From Kitasatospora cinereorecta (lineage in GTDB: Bacteria; Actinomycetota; Actinomycetes; Streptomycetales; Streptomycetaceae): a DNA stretch of 64,000 nucleotides. The stretch is from contig NZ_JAMZDX010000002.1 of the NCBI RefSeq assembly GCF_024172095.1, positions 186,001 through 250,000 of the forward strand. Reading direction: 5' to 3'. This document shows, piece after piece, positions 33,988-43,900 of this stretch (position 1 is the stretch's first letter; each line of letters begins with the position of its first letter). Both the position numbers and the translations under genes were made by a program. A model generated the notes under the pieces. It saw only the letters and a program-made list of their open reading frames with translations. It was not told where the DNA came from and did not search any database.

Positions 33988-34857
33988 GTGTCCGAATCGT
34001 TCGTCGCCGCCTACGACGCCCTGCTGGCCCGCTGGCCGGCCGGCACCGCCGCACTGACCGTGGCCACGCCGTACGGCCCGACCCGGGTGCACGCGTACGG
34101 CCCGCCGGACGCTCCGCCGCTGGTCCTGCTGCCCGGCGGCGGGGCGACCGGCGCCGCCTGGTTCGCCAACGCCCCGGCGCTCGGCGCCCGGCACCGGGTG
34201 TACGCGGTGGACATTCTCGGCGACGTCGGCCGCAGCGAGCGCGCGGGCCTGCCGCTGCGCACGCCCTCGGACCTGATGGCGTGGCTGGACGCGGTGCTGG
34301 ACGGCCTGGAGCTGCCGTCCGCCGCGCTGTGCGGGCACTCGTACGGCGGCTGGGTGGCCGCCGCGTACGCGCTGCACGCGCCGCGGCGGGTGGAGCGGCT
34401 GGCGCTGCTCGACCCGACCCAGGTGTTCGGCGGCTACCGGCCGGGCTACCTGCTGCGGGTGCTGCCGATGCTGCTGCGGCCGACCGCGCGGCGGGTCGGG
34501 GCGTACCTGGCATGGGAGACCGCGGGGACGGGCGTGGACGAGGACTTCGGGCGCCTGTACGTGCGGGGCGCCACGCTGCCGGGCCGGGGCCGGCCGGTGG
34601 TCGGGCGGACGCTCGACCCGGCGCCGCTCGCCCCGCCGGTGCTGGTGGTGTTCGCCGGGCGCAGCCGGGTGCACGACGCGGCGGCGACGGCGGACCGGGC
34701 CCGTCGGCTGCTGCCGCGGGCCCGGGTGGAGGTACTGCCGGGGGTGGGCCACCACGCGCTGCCGACGGCCGCCTCCGCGGCCGTGGACGCGCTGGTGCTG
34801 GAATTCCTGGGGACGCCGCCCGCGCGGCGTCAGGCGGCCTTGGGCAGCTCGTTGTAG
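33988..34857 (+). CDS. Alpha/beta-fold hydrolase
   Basis: Hydrolase of 289 residues. Visible features are the oxyanion region LVLLPGGGATGAAWF, VDILGDVGRSE, nucleophile elbow GHSYGGW, an acid after VVFAGRSRVHD and the catalytic His in PGVGHHALP. It starts with GTG and is divergent from the MarR gene, so expression is probably induced by the MarR ligand, perhaps the hydrolase substrate. Its 3' end overlaps the end of the convergent acyltransferase gene by 28 bp. Substrate unknown. Confidence 0.87.
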   Translation: MSESFVAAYDALLARWPAGTAALTVATPYGPTRVHAYGPPDAPPLVLLPGGGATGAAWFANAPALGARHRVYAVDILGDVGRSERAGLPLRTPSDLMAWLDAVLDGLELPSAALCGHSYGGWVAAAYALHAPRRVERLALLDPTQVFGGYRPGYLLRVLPMLLRPTARRVGAYLAWETAGTGVDEDFGRLYVRGATLPGRGRPVVGRTLDPAPLAPPVLVVFAGRSRVHDAAATADRARRLLPRARVEVLPGVGHHALPTAASAAVDALVLEFLGTPPARRQAALGSSL

Positions 34858-35501
34858 CTGTCGGCCAGCTCCTGGCCGGAGAGCTCGTGGATCGCCGCCA
34901 TCACCTCGTCGGTGACCTGGCGGCGGGCCCTGGCCGAACGGGCCTGCCCGTGCAGCTCGTCGAAGTGCAGCGGCTTGCCGAAGCGGACCGTCACCTGGCG
35001 GATCCGGGGCAGGCGCCGACCGACCGGCAGGATCTCCGACGGGCCCTCCAGCGCCACCGGGACCACCGGTACGCCCGCGGTCAGCGCCAGCCAGGCGACG
35101 CCGGTCTTGCCCTTGTACAGCCGGCCGTCCAGCGAGCGGGTGCCCTCGGGGTAGATGCCGAAGGCCTTGCCGGACTGCAGGATCTCCAGCGCCTGCTCCA
35201 GCGAGGCGGCGGCCGAGCGGTAGTCGGTGCGCTCCACCGGGACGGCGTTGATCACGTTGGTGAAGAAGGCGCGGGAGATCGCGCCCTTGATCCCGGTGCC
35301 GGTGAAGTACTCGGCCTTGGCCAGGAAGTGGACCTGGCGCGGAGCCGTCAGCGGGATCACCACGCTGTCGATGAACGACAGGTGGTTGCTGGCCAGGATC
35401 ACCCCACCCTTGCGCGGCACGTGCTCCAGGCCCACGATGACGGGCCGGTAGACCGCCTTCGCCAGCGGCTTGAGCACGAGCTTCGTGATGAGGTTGAGCA
35501 T
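34830..35501 (-). CDS. 1-acyl-sn-glycerol-3-phosphate acyltransferase family protein (PlsC type)
   Basis: Membrane-associated acyltransferase of 223 residues, probably making phosphatidic acid from lysophosphatidate with acyl-CoA or acyl-ACP. Motif I is NHLSFID (His40-x4-Asp45), followed by FLAKAEYF, YPEGTRSLDG (motif III) and VPVVPVALEG (motif IV). The ATG at 35501 follows GGAGGG. It is one of the PlsC paralogues common in streptomycetes, so it may act on other acceptors. Its end overlaps the convergent hydrolase gene. Confidence 0.9.
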   Translation of the reverse strand: MLNLITKLVLKPLAKAVYRPVIVGLEHVPRKGGVILASNHLSFIDSVVIPLTAPRQVHFLAKAEYFTGTGIKGAISRAFFTNVINAVPVERTDYRSAAASLEQALEILQSGKAFGIYPEGTRSLDGRLYKGKTGVAWLALTAGVPVVPVALEGPSEILPVGRRLPRIRQVTVRFGKPLHFDELHGQARSARARRQVTDEVMAAIHELSGQELADSYNELPKAA

Positions 35502-35736
35502 GGGCCCTCCCTGGCCGGCTGACTCCTGGTGACGGTTCGGCGCGGCGGCCGAGATCAGACCGCACACTACGACATGGACCCCGCTGCCCGTCCACTCCCA
35601 GCTTGCGGTGTGAGACTGCGATCCTGGTCACCTTGACGCGCGGGCGCACCGGCGTGGCGGATTCGGGCGTCCACCGACGGCCCGCCGCCGGACCGGCTGG
35701 TTCGCGTCCGGAGCGGGAACCCGGGCCGTACGGCGG

Positions 35737-37920
35737 CTACTTGCGGACCGGGAACACCCGGCTGACCACCCGTTCGGCGGCCCGCCCGTCGTCCCAGGGG
35801 CAGAACCGCTCGCGGAACTTCGCCCGCACCGCCGGCTCGGGGTCGCCCGCCAGCAGCGCCTCGGCCAGCGCCTCGGGCTCGGTGGCGAATGGGCCGGGCG
35901 GCTCGGCGCTCAGGTCGAAGTAGACGCCGCGCACCCGCCGGTACTCCTCCCAGTCCGGCGCGAAGATCGCGACCGGCCGGTCCAGGACGGCGTAGTCGAA
36001 CATCATCGAGGAGTAGTCCGTCACCAGGACGTCGGCGGCCAGGTAGAGGTCCTCGACCACCGGGTGCGCGGAGACGTCCACGATCTCGGCCGCATCCGGT
36101 CCTGCGGTCAGGTCGCCGGGGCCGCCGGTGTGGAAGTAGTGGGCGCGCACCAGCAGCGTGTGGCCGGGGCCGAGCCGCCGGGCCAGCTCGGGCAGGTCCA
36201 GCAGCTCCACGAAGCCGCCCCGGTTCTCCCGGTGGGTGGGGGCGTAGAGCACGGTGCGCTGCCCCGCCGCGATGCCGAGGCGCTCGCGGACGGCCGCGCA
36301 CTCCTCGGGCGTGGCGTTCGCCAGCCGGTCGTTGCGCGGGTAGCCGGTCTCCAGCAGCTCGTACCGGCCGGGGAAGGCGCGGCTGAACTCGGTGCTGGTG
36401 TGCGGGTTGGGCGAGACCAGGTAGTCCCAGCGGGCGACGCCCTCCAGCAGCCGGTCGAAGTCCATCCCGTCCGCGGCCCCGGGCCGGTCGCGCAGGTCCA
36501 TGCCCATGGCCTTCAGCGGGGTGCCGTGCTGGGTCTGGACGTGCACGGTGCCGGCGCGCTTCGCCATGGTGTGCGGGAAGTTGACGTTGTTGACGAAGTA
36601 CTTGGCGGTGGCCATCGCCTTCAGGTAGGCGGGGGTGTTGACGATGACGTACGGCACGCCGGCCGGCAGCGCGGCCGCCCGCTCGCGGTTCTCCACCACC
36701 CACACCCCGCGCACCTGCGGGGCCAGCTCCTTGGCCTTCTCGTAGATCGCGGCCGGGTTGCAGGCGTAGCCGCGGTGCCAGTACGCCGCGTACACGGCCA
36801 GGTTCCGGTCCAGCGGCAGCCGGCGGAAGGTGTTGTAGGCGGTGAACCGGGCGCTGCTGCGGACCGCCTTCTTCACCCCGGGCGCGACCGCCCGGGTGGA
36901 GCGCTTGACCGCGCCGGGCAGCCGTCCGCCCCGGCGCAGCTCCGCGTAGGCGCGCCGGGCGCCGCGGGCGGCCAGTCGGTACTGCACGCCGCGGGCGCCG
37001 GAGGGGAAGCGGTAGCCGGCCGGGCGGTGGCGCTCGAAGTGCTCGGCGATCCGGCCGAAGAACGCGGCGCGCAGCTCGACCGGGACCAGCCCCGGGGTGT
37101 CGTACACGGTGAGCGCCTGCTTGACCGTGCGGTCGAAGACCAGGGTGCGCAGGGCGGCCGCCCGCTCGTCGCGGTCCAGGAAGGCGAAGATCGCGTCGTA
37201 CTGGGCGAAGGCGTCGGCGTGCTTGGGCGAGGCGGTCGCGGTGATGGCGCCCGGCCGGCCGCGCCGGTAGTGGTAGCAGGGGCGGTCCAGGTAGCGCAGC
37301 CGGCCGGCGGCCAGCAGCACCGGGTAGGTGACCGAGATGTCCTCGTAGTAGCCGCGGCCGAAGGAGACGCCGAGGCCGGTCAGGAAGTCCCGCCGGACGA
37401 TCTTGTTCCAGACCGCCAGCACGCTGTTGAACAGGGCCGGGTGCTCGGCGGCGGTGCAGCCCTCGACCAGCGGCGAGCCGGCCAGCACGCGGCGCCACGG
37501 GTTGGGCTCGGTGGAGCCGTCGTTGTAGACGTGGGTGAAGCCGGTCAGCAGCACGTCGGCCGGGCCCTCGGCGCGGGCCTCCTCGGCGCGCAGCTCCGCC
37601 AGGACGGCGTCCAGGGCGCCCTCGGGCAGCCAGTCGTCGCTGTCCACGAACCACACGTAGCGGCCGTGCGCCTCGGCCAGGCCGGCCTCGCGGGCGCCGC
37701 CGAGCCCCTGGTTGACGGTGAGGTGCAGGACCCGCATCCGCTCGTCCCGGGCGGCGTACGCGTCGAGGATCGCGCCGCAGCCGTCGGGGGAGAGGTCGTC
37801 CACCGCGATCAGCTCGACCTCGCCGGGTGCGGCGGTGTCGGCCCGCAGGGAGTCGAGGCACTGGGGGAGGAAGCGCTCGACCCCGTGGACGGGCAGAACA
37901 ATGCTGAGCAGGGGACTCAC
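35737..37920 (-). CDS. Bifunctional GT2 glycosyltransferase / CDP-glycerol (TagF-type) glycerophosphotransferase
   Basis: Fusion enzyme of 727 residues, predicted to build a polyol-phosphate or teichoic-acid-like cell-wall polymer at the inner face of the membrane. The N-terminal GT-A domain (about 1-300) starts LLSIVLPVHGVERFL and has AVDDLSPDG and the DXD-like VDSDDW near 93. The C-terminal TagF/TarF domain (about 385-720) contains QTQHGTPLKAMG (~465), LYAPTHR, and TDYSSMMFDYAVLDRP (~637), the CDP-glycerol-transferase hallmarks. The start is GTG 37920, preceded by GGAG. It is a lone gene with no tag/tar operon beside it. The acceptor and sugar are unknown. Confidence 0.88.
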   Translation of the reverse strand: MSPLLSIVLPVHGVERFLPQCLDSLRADTAAPGEVELIAVDDLSPDGCGAILDAYAARDERMRVLHLTVNQGLGGAREAGLAEAHGRYVWFVDSDDWLPEGALDAVLAELRAEEARAEGPADVLLTGFTHVYNDGSTEPNPWRRVLAGSPLVEGCTAAEHPALFNSVLAVWNKIVRRDFLTGLGVSFGRGYYEDISVTYPVLLAAGRLRYLDRPCYHYRRGRPGAITATASPKHADAFAQYDAIFAFLDRDERAAALRTLVFDRTVKQALTVYDTPGLVPVELRAAFFGRIAEHFERHRPAGYRFPSGARGVQYRLAARGARRAYAELRRGGRLPGAVKRSTRAVAPGVKKAVRSSARFTAYNTFRRLPLDRNLAVYAAYWHRGYACNPAAIYEKAKELAPQVRGVWVVENRERAAALPAGVPYVIVNTPAYLKAMATAKYFVNNVNFPHTMAKRAGTVHVQTQHGTPLKAMGMDLRDRPGAADGMDFDRLLEGVARWDYLVSPNPHTSTEFSRAFPGRYELLETGYPRNDRLANATPEECAAVRERLGIAAGQRTVLYAPTHRENRGGFVELLDLPELARRLGPGHTLLVRAHYFHTGGPGDLTAGPDAAEIVDVSAHPVVEDLYLAADVLVTDYSSMMFDYAVLDRPVAIFAPDWEEYRRVRGVYFDLSAEPPGPFATEPEALAEALLAGDPEPAVRAKFRERFCPWDDGRAAERVVSRVFPVRK

Positions 37921-38502
37921 GTTGCGTTCACTCCGCGAAGGGATGCCGGATGCCGGATCTCCGGTGGGGCGCCGGGTACGCACACTCTACCGAGCGGGCC
38001 GGGCCGGGCCGGAAGGCGGTGATCGCGACGGGGGTGGCGGCAGGGGTGGCGGCGATCGCGACGGGGCGGCGGGGCGGCGGCGGTGATCGCGTGCGATGAT
38101 CGCGGGCGGAAAAAGCGACCGCCGGTGCCGCGCCGTGCGAGCGGCGGCACCGGCAGCCTGATGGCGGTCCGGCCGACCCTCAACGACCGACCGCCGGTCC
38201 GTCCACCGCTGGTGAGCCGGGCCGTCGCAGCGTCGAGACGGCCGGGCAGTGGCTCACCGGGGTGTCGGAAGTGCCAGTTCGGATGATTCGTTCATCTTCC
38301 AAATCATCCGATCGGGGGAGACTGGGCTTCGAGCCCGGTTTCCGTGTTGCTACAGATATTGCTTGGAGGTTTCAGCCACGTCAATCCCTCGAATGTGTTC
38401 AATTTCTGAAGCGTGTCGAAGTCATTGCCCAGCGTGGCCGACCCCTCCTATATTGACGCGACGTCTCACACGGTGCGGCGTCGTCTCCCCGGGGAGGGGC
38501 CC
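37921..38502. other. 582-bp intergenic region with a 10-bp inverted repeat and a candidate promoter
   Basis: The left part contains short G/C repeats (GCGATCGCGACGGGG-like, around 38015-38075). From about 38255 the DNA is notably richer in A/T than the genes. TCGGATGATT (38279-38288) is mirrored by AATCATCCGA (38302-38311). TTGCCC (38425-38430), an 18-bp spacer and TATATT (38449-38454) make a plausible promoter for the membrane protein gene starting at 38503. No convincing gene was found here. Confidence 0.55.
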
Positions 38503-39372
38503 GTGTCCAGACCCGTCAGCCTCGTGCTCAAGCTGATGATGATCGCACCGCTCGCCGTCGCGGCGGGCTACAGCGCCGTCACGCTCACCCTGGCCCCCAC
38601 CGCCACCGACTCCTTCTTCGCCTGGCGGATGTCCCCGGTCACCGCCGTCCTGCTCGGCGCCGGCTACGGCGGCGCCTGCACCATGCTGGCCCTCGCCCTC
38701 GGCGAGCGGCACTGGGAGCGGGTCCGGGTCGCGGTCGCCGCCTGCGCCCTCCTCATGCCACTGATGCTCGGTGCCACCCTGCTCGGCCGCGGCACCCTCC
38801 ACCTGCTCGGCGGCAGCCTGCTCGCCTTCGCCAGCGCCTGGATCTGGCTCGCCGTCCACCTCGCCGCCCCGCCGATCGGACTGATCGCCCTCGGCGCCCA
38901 GTGGCGCGTCCGCGGCCCAGCCCCGACGCGGGCACCCCGACTGCCCTGGTGGGTCGCCCTCCCGATGGCCGGCAACGGCACCGCCCTGGCCGCCGCCGGA
39001 CTCCTCCTCTATCTGCGCCCCGATCCACTCGCCCGCCACTGGCCCTGGCAGGCCGGCCCGCTCGACGTCCGGGTCCTCGGCGCCTGGTGCCTCACCTTCG
39101 GCGCCGCCCTGCTGCTCAGCCTCGCCGAGGCCGAGCTGCGCCGGGTGCGCAGCGGCATGACCGCACTGGTCGCCACCGGCCTGCTCGGACTGGTCGGACT
39201 CATCCGCTACGGTGACCACGTCAGCTGGACCTCGCCCGGCGCCTGGCTCGTCCTGCTGGTCCTGCTCACCCTCGCCGGCCTCGGCCTCTGCGGCTTCGGG
39301 ATCTCCTGGATGCTCGACCCGGCGGAGACCCGGCGCCCGCTGGAGCCCCCCACCTCGCTCAGGCCGCTGTAG
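38503..39372 (+). CDS. Hypothetical integral membrane protein
   Basis: I do not recognise the family. The 289-residue protein has about eight hydrophobic segments, starting VLKLMMIAPLAVAAGYSAV, with charged loops such as GERHWERVRV and WRVRGPAPTRAPRLPW. It ends in a short Pro/Arg tail. No transport or enzymatic motif is evident. The GTG at 38503 has GGGGAGG five bases upstream, so it is preferred to earlier in-frame codons. Three 18-bp tandem repeats follow the stop directly. Confidence 0.75.
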   Translation: MSRPVSLVLKLMMIAPLAVAAGYSAVTLTLAPTATDSFFAWRMSPVTAVLLGAGYGGACTMLALALGERHWERVRVAVAACALLMPLMLGATLLGRGTLHLLGGSLLAFASAWIWLAVHLAAPPIGLIALGAQWRVRGPAPTRAPRLPWWVALPMAGNGTALAAAGLLLYLRPDPLARHWPWQAGPLDVRVLGAWCLTFGAALLLSLAEAELRRVRSGMTALVATGLLGLVGLIRYGDHVSWTSPGAWLVLLVLLTLAGLGLCGFGISWMLDPAETRRPLEPPTSLRPL

Positions 39373-39425
39373 ACGTCCGGACTCCTGTGGACGTCCGGGC
39401 CCCTGTGGACGCTCGGGCCCCTGAG
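39372..39425. repeat. Three tandem 18-bp repeats directly after the membrane-protein gene
   Basis: Units GACGTCCGGACTCCTGTG, GACGTCCGGGCCCCTGTG and GACGCTCGGGCCCCTGAG, each differing from its neighbour by one to three bases. They begin at the last base of the stop codon. The rest of the gap to 39757 shows no gene; a possible promoter for the small ORF may lie near 39690-39720. Confidence 0.75.
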
Positions 39426-39757
39426 TAGGTCGACGCCCGTCACGCGTGCGCTGGGTCCAAACCTCCGGAGCCGCCGTTTCGGGGGCATCCGGGTCAGTCC
39501 CGGCACCTGCGGCGCGACCCGCGCGGTCCGGGGCCGGTACACGCCCCCGCTCCGCATCCGGCCGCCCGAGGGCCCGGAAAGCCGATGGTGCACCACCAAC
39601 CGATGCGTACTCGTGATCGAGGCCACTCGGACCTGGTGAAGTGTCAGTTCCGTATCCACGGTACGGTGGCAGAACACCAGGACGGTTGCGCGAAGGCCGT
39701 CAGTCACGGATAGTCTTCGCCTCACGGCCCTGGCGCCTCGTAGGGGTGGGAAAACTG

Positions 39758-40048
39758 ATGGAACACATGAAAGTGCGGGCACGGCCCCGCGTACCGGCGG
39801 TCCAATGCGGCGTCGGTACGACCGGCCGCCGGATCGAGCGGCACCTCGCTGTCCTCGGCGCGCCCGCCATCTCGGCGGTCGACACGGCCGAAGCACTCGG
39901 CCTGATAAGGGAGCTGACGCCGCGAGGTGCGGCCCCCACCGGCCCCGCCGGTGCCGGTACGCCCGCCGCGCGACGCCGTAGCGTCCGCGTCTCGCTGATG
40001 GCACCGCTCCGCCGGCTCCGCCGCAGCCTCTTCGGCAGCCGCGGCTAG
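39758..40048 (+). CDS. Small basic hypothetical protein (96 residues)
   Basis: Not recognised. The ATG at 39758 follows AGGGGTGGG. The protein has a basic start (MEHMKVRARPR), a compact middle VQCGVGTTGRRIERHLAVLG then an Ala/Leu helix, and a Pro/Gly linker ending in an Arg-rich helix (RRLRRSLFGSRG). Third codon positions are moderately G/C-rich, less than in the neighbours. One Cys near residue 17. A DNA- or RNA-binding role is possible from the charge, but this is a guess. Confidence 0.5.
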   Translation: MEHMKVRARPRVPAVQCGVGTTGRRIERHLAVLGAPAISAVDTAEALGLIRELTPRGAAPTGPAGAGTPAARRRSVRVSLMAPLRRLRRSLFGSRG

Positions 40049-40227
40049 CGCGGACGGCGCTTGCACAGACGGCGCGCCGCCCCTTCGGGGCGCGGCGGCC
40101 GGCGACCCGATGGAACGGGTGGGTCCATCGGGTCGAAGTCGTACCCGGAATCGGTCGTACCCGCATTCCGGTGCGGTGGACGGCCCGGCTCGTCGGAGCA
40201 GGGCCGACGATCGGTCAGGATGGCACC

Positions 40228-40650
40228 ATGGCGGACACCTTCCACTCCCTCACCTTCGAGGTCACCACCGGCAGCGCCGAAGTGGCACTGGACATCACCG
40301 AACGCTGCGAGTCCTTCCTCACCACGGCCGCCGGCGGCCGCGACGGGCTGCTCAACGTCTTCGTCCCGCACGCCACCGCGGGGATCGCCGTGATCGAGAC
40401 CGGCGCCGGCAGCGACCAGGACCTGCTGGCCACCCTTCGACACCTGCTCCCGGCCGACGACCGCTGGCGCCACAGCCACGGCAGCCCCGGCCACGGCCGC
40501 GACCACGTCCTGCCCGGGCTGGTCGCCCCCCACGCGACTCTGCCGGTGATCTCGGGGCGGCTCGCCCTCGGCATCTGGCAGTCGATCGTCCTGATCGACA
40601 CCAACGGCGACAACCCGCGACGGACCGTCCGGCTCTCCTTCCTCGGCTGA
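40228..40650 (+). CDS. yjbQ: YjbQ family protein (UPF0047)
   Basis: Small beta-barrel protein of 140 residues, widespread in bacteria and archaea. Some members show weak thiamine-phosphate-synthase activity in vitro, but the physiological role is uncertain. Family signatures are LLNVFVPHATAGIAVIETG, the central HSHGSPGHGRDHVLPGL region rich in His, and the C-terminal LALGIWQSIVLIDTNGDNPRRTV. The ATG at 40228 starts right before the first strand. Confidence 0.88.
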   Translation: MADTFHSLTFEVTTGSAEVALDITERCESFLTTAAGGRDGLLNVFVPHATAGIAVIETGAGSDQDLLATLRHLLPADDRWRHSHGSPGHGRDHVLPGLVAPHATLPVISGRLALGIWQSIVLIDTNGDNPRRTVRLSFLG

Positions 40651-40749
40651 GCGGCCGTCGCCGACCCGTCGTGGGCACGGTGACGGCCGGGGGTGGGCAC
40701 GGCGGGGCACAGGGTAGGCACAACGTAGGCGCGGGGCAGGAGGAGCGGT

Positions 40750-40956
40750 ATGACGGACGGGACCGAGGTGTGCGAACTCACGGCGGACGACGCCGATGCG
40801 GTGCGGGGCCTGACGCCTGCGCCCGAGGCGGACGGGCCGCGCGCCGACTGCGTGCTGTGCGGCGAGCCGACCGAGTACCCGGCCGCCGAGGCCGGAACCA
40901 CGCTCTGCCCGGTGTGCACCTGGCAGCAGGCCCAGCGGATCGCCTGCTCCGGCTGA
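40750..40956 (+). CDS. Small zinc-ribbon-like protein (68 residues)
   Basis: A short acidic protein whose C-terminal half carries two CxxC pairs, CVLC and CPVC, spaced about 20 residues apart, the usual layout of a zinc ribbon. A strong ribosome site (GGAGGAG, 40737-40743) precedes the ATG. The acidic N-terminal part (TEVCELTADDADAVRG) looks disordered. It lies between yjbQ and the convergent sbcC. No partner can be inferred. Confidence 0.7.
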   Translation: MTDGTEVCELTADDADAVRGLTPAPEADGPRADCVLCGEPTEYPAAEAGTTLCPVCTWQQAQRIACSG

Positions 40957-40999
40957 GCCCGGCCGGCCTGGCCGCCCGGGGGTGTCCGGGGCCGCCGGG

Positions 41000-43900
41000 T
41001 CAGGCGTCCTCGCGGGCGGCGAGCCGCAGCGTGGAGCCGTGCCGGTGCTTGCGGACCAGCAACTGGGCCGGGATCCGCGAGCGCAGGTCGGCGACGTGGC
41101 TGACGATCCCCACGGCGCGGTCGCGCTCGCGCAGACCGTCCAGCACGTCCATGACCTCCTCCAGGGTGTGCTCGTCCAGGCTGCCGAAGCCCTCGTCGAT
41201 GAAGAGGGTGTCCAGCGGCATGCCGCCCGCCTCGTCGGTGACCACGTCGGCGAGGCCGAGCGCCAGGGCGAGCGAGGCGAAGAAGCTCTCCCCGCCGGAG
41301 AGCGTGGCGGTGTCGCGCTCGCTGCCGGTCCAGGCGTCGACGACGCGCAGCGACAGCCCGGAGCGCTTGGTGCCGGAGACCAGCCCGTCGCTGTGCACCA
41401 GCGTGTAGCGCCCGCCGGACATCCGGATCAGCCGGTCGCTGGCGGCCGCCGCGACCTGCTCCAGCCGGGCGGCCAGCACGTACGACTCCAGGCGCATCCG
41501 CAGCGCGTTCTCCGCCGGGGCACCGGCCAGCAGTGCGGCGAGCCGGCTGATCCGCCCGAAACGCTCCAGCGCGGGGGCGAGCTGCCGGGCCAGCGCGGTC
41601 AGCGCACCGCCGATCCGGGCCAGCGCCGCGCCGCGCTCGACGGCGGCCCGCTCCACGGCCGACGCCCGGCGCAGGCGGTCGGTGGCCAGCGCCTCGGCCG
41701 CCCGGGCGGCGCCCGGGTCGGCGGCGGGCCGGGCGGCCGCCTCGGCCAGCTCAGGTTCGGCGAGCAGGGATTCGCCGCGGGCCAGCGCGGTGTGCACCCG
41801 CTCCAACCGGGCCGACAGCGCCTCCCGTTCGACCGCCGGCAGGACGGCCGCCTCGGCCTCCGTACTGTCGGCGAACCCGGCGGCCCGGGCCGCCCGTTCC
41901 ACCTCCCGCTCGGCCTCGGCCAGCAGCCCGGCCGCGTCCGAACAGCCCTGGGCGGCGGCCAGGGTGGCGGCGACCGCCTCGGTGAGCCGGCCGAGCTCCG
42001 CCAGCCGGGCCGCTACCGACGGGGCGTCACCCCGCGCGGCGGCGATCCGCCCGGCCAGCTCGTGCCGGTCGGCGGCGAGCCGCTGCAGCCTGGCGGTGAG
42101 GGCGGCGCCGCGCTCACCCGCCTGCTGCAGCCGCTCCTGGCGATCGCGCCGCTCCCGCTCGAGCTGCTCGATCCGCTGGCCGAGCAGACCGAGACCGTCG
42201 GCGGCGTGCAGCGCCGACCGGCGCTCCGCGTCCACCTCGGCCAGCGCCGCGGTCAGCTCCGCGACGGCCCGGCCACCGGCGGCGGACGCGGCGGCGGCCT
42301 CCTCGATCCGCAGCGCGGTGAGCGACGTCTCCGCCGCTCCCGACCGCTCCTCGGCGGCCCGCTGGGCGGCACGGGCCCGCTCCTCGTCGCCGGCGGTGAC
42401 CCGGTCGGCGGTCGGCACGGCCGGCACCGGGTGCTCGGCCGAACCGCAGACCCGGCACGCCAGGCCGTCCGCCAACTGCTCGGCCAGCTCGGCGGCCATC
42501 CCGGCGAGGCGGCGCTCCTGCAGGTCGAGGGTGTGCGCCCGGGCGTCCTGGGCGGCGCCGCGCAGGTCGAGCGCGGCCCGCTCGGCCTCGGCGATCCGGC
42601 GGTGCAGCCCGTCCCGCCGGGTGGCGGCCCCGACCCGCTCGGACAGCTCGGCCCGGCGGGCGTCGAGCTGCTCCACCCGGGCCTCGGCGGTCCGCGCGGT
42701 CTCCTGGGCGTCCTGCAACGCCTTCAGCCGGGTGTCGTAGTCGATCAGCCAGTCCTGCGCCTCCTCGGCGAGCTCCTCGGCCCGGACCCGCTCGGCGGCC
42801 AGCTCCTCCTGCTCGTGGCCGAGGCGCTGGTGCCGCTGCTCGTCCGCCCGGGCCGCGTCCAGTCGGCCGCAGCGCTCGCGCAGCCGCCGCTCGGCCGCGG
42901 CGAGCTCGGCGACGCCGGCGCCCGCCAGGGCGGGGGACCGTCGAGTCACTGCGGTGGTGGACCGGCCGGGGGCGGTGGCAGCGGCCTCGACGGCGGGGCG
43001 CTCGTGACCGTCGGCGACCGTCGGCGCCGGCCGATCCGTGTCGGTACCGGTGGCACGGCGAGCGCTGGGCAGGAAGGGGGCCGGCGGGGTCGCGCCGGCC
43101 GGGTCGGCGTCCTCGGTGAGCGGCCGGGCGGCTTCGAGCGCGGCCAGTGCGGTGCGGTGCTCGCGTTCGGCGACGCTCGCCGCGCGGTGTGCCGTGGCGC
43201 GTTCGCGGCGCAGCCGGAGCACCGCCTCCACCCCGACCGCCGCCCGGGCGGCGGTCAGCCGGGACTGCTCGCCGGCCAGCGCCGCGGCCGCCTCGGCCTG
43301 CCGCTGGGCCTCGACCGCGGCGGCCCGGTAGCGCTGCTGGCGGTCGGCCAGCGCGGTCTCGGCCTCCCGGCGCCGCTGGGCGGCCGCATGGTCGGCCTCG
43401 GCCAGCGCGACGGCCGAGCGGGCGACGGCCAGCCGCTCCGCGGCGGCGCTGCGCAGCGCCGCCGCCCAGCCGAGCACCGCCTCGGCGGGCGCCTCCTCGG
43501 CCGGCCACAGCTCGGCGACATCGGCCGCGGCCGGGCCGGCGGCCTCCTCGGCGCGGCCCGCGAGGTCGCGCAACTGCCGGTGCCCGTCCCGGACGGCGGC
43601 CTCCTGGCGGAGCCGTTGCTCGGCGATCCACTTCTCCAGGCGGTCGAAGCGCCGGGTGTCGAAGAGCCGCCCGAGCAGCTCGGCGCGCTGCTTGGTGTCG
43701 GCGCGCAGGAAGCGCGCGAAATCGCCCTGCGGCAGCAGCACCACCTGGCAGAACTGCTCGCGGCTCATCCCGATCAGCCGGTGCAGTTCCTCGCCCGCCT
43801 CCTGGTGCGACTTGCTGAGCGGCTGCCAGCCGGACGGCCCGCCGTCGGCGTCGGGCCGCCACTCGCGCAGCAGCGTCTGTGCCTTCTCGACGGTGAAGCC

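Noticed and set aside
38015..38075. Minisatellite of GCGATCGCGACGGGG-like units
   Set aside because: Only two imperfect occurrences in a G/C-biased stretch; not enough to call a repeat array.
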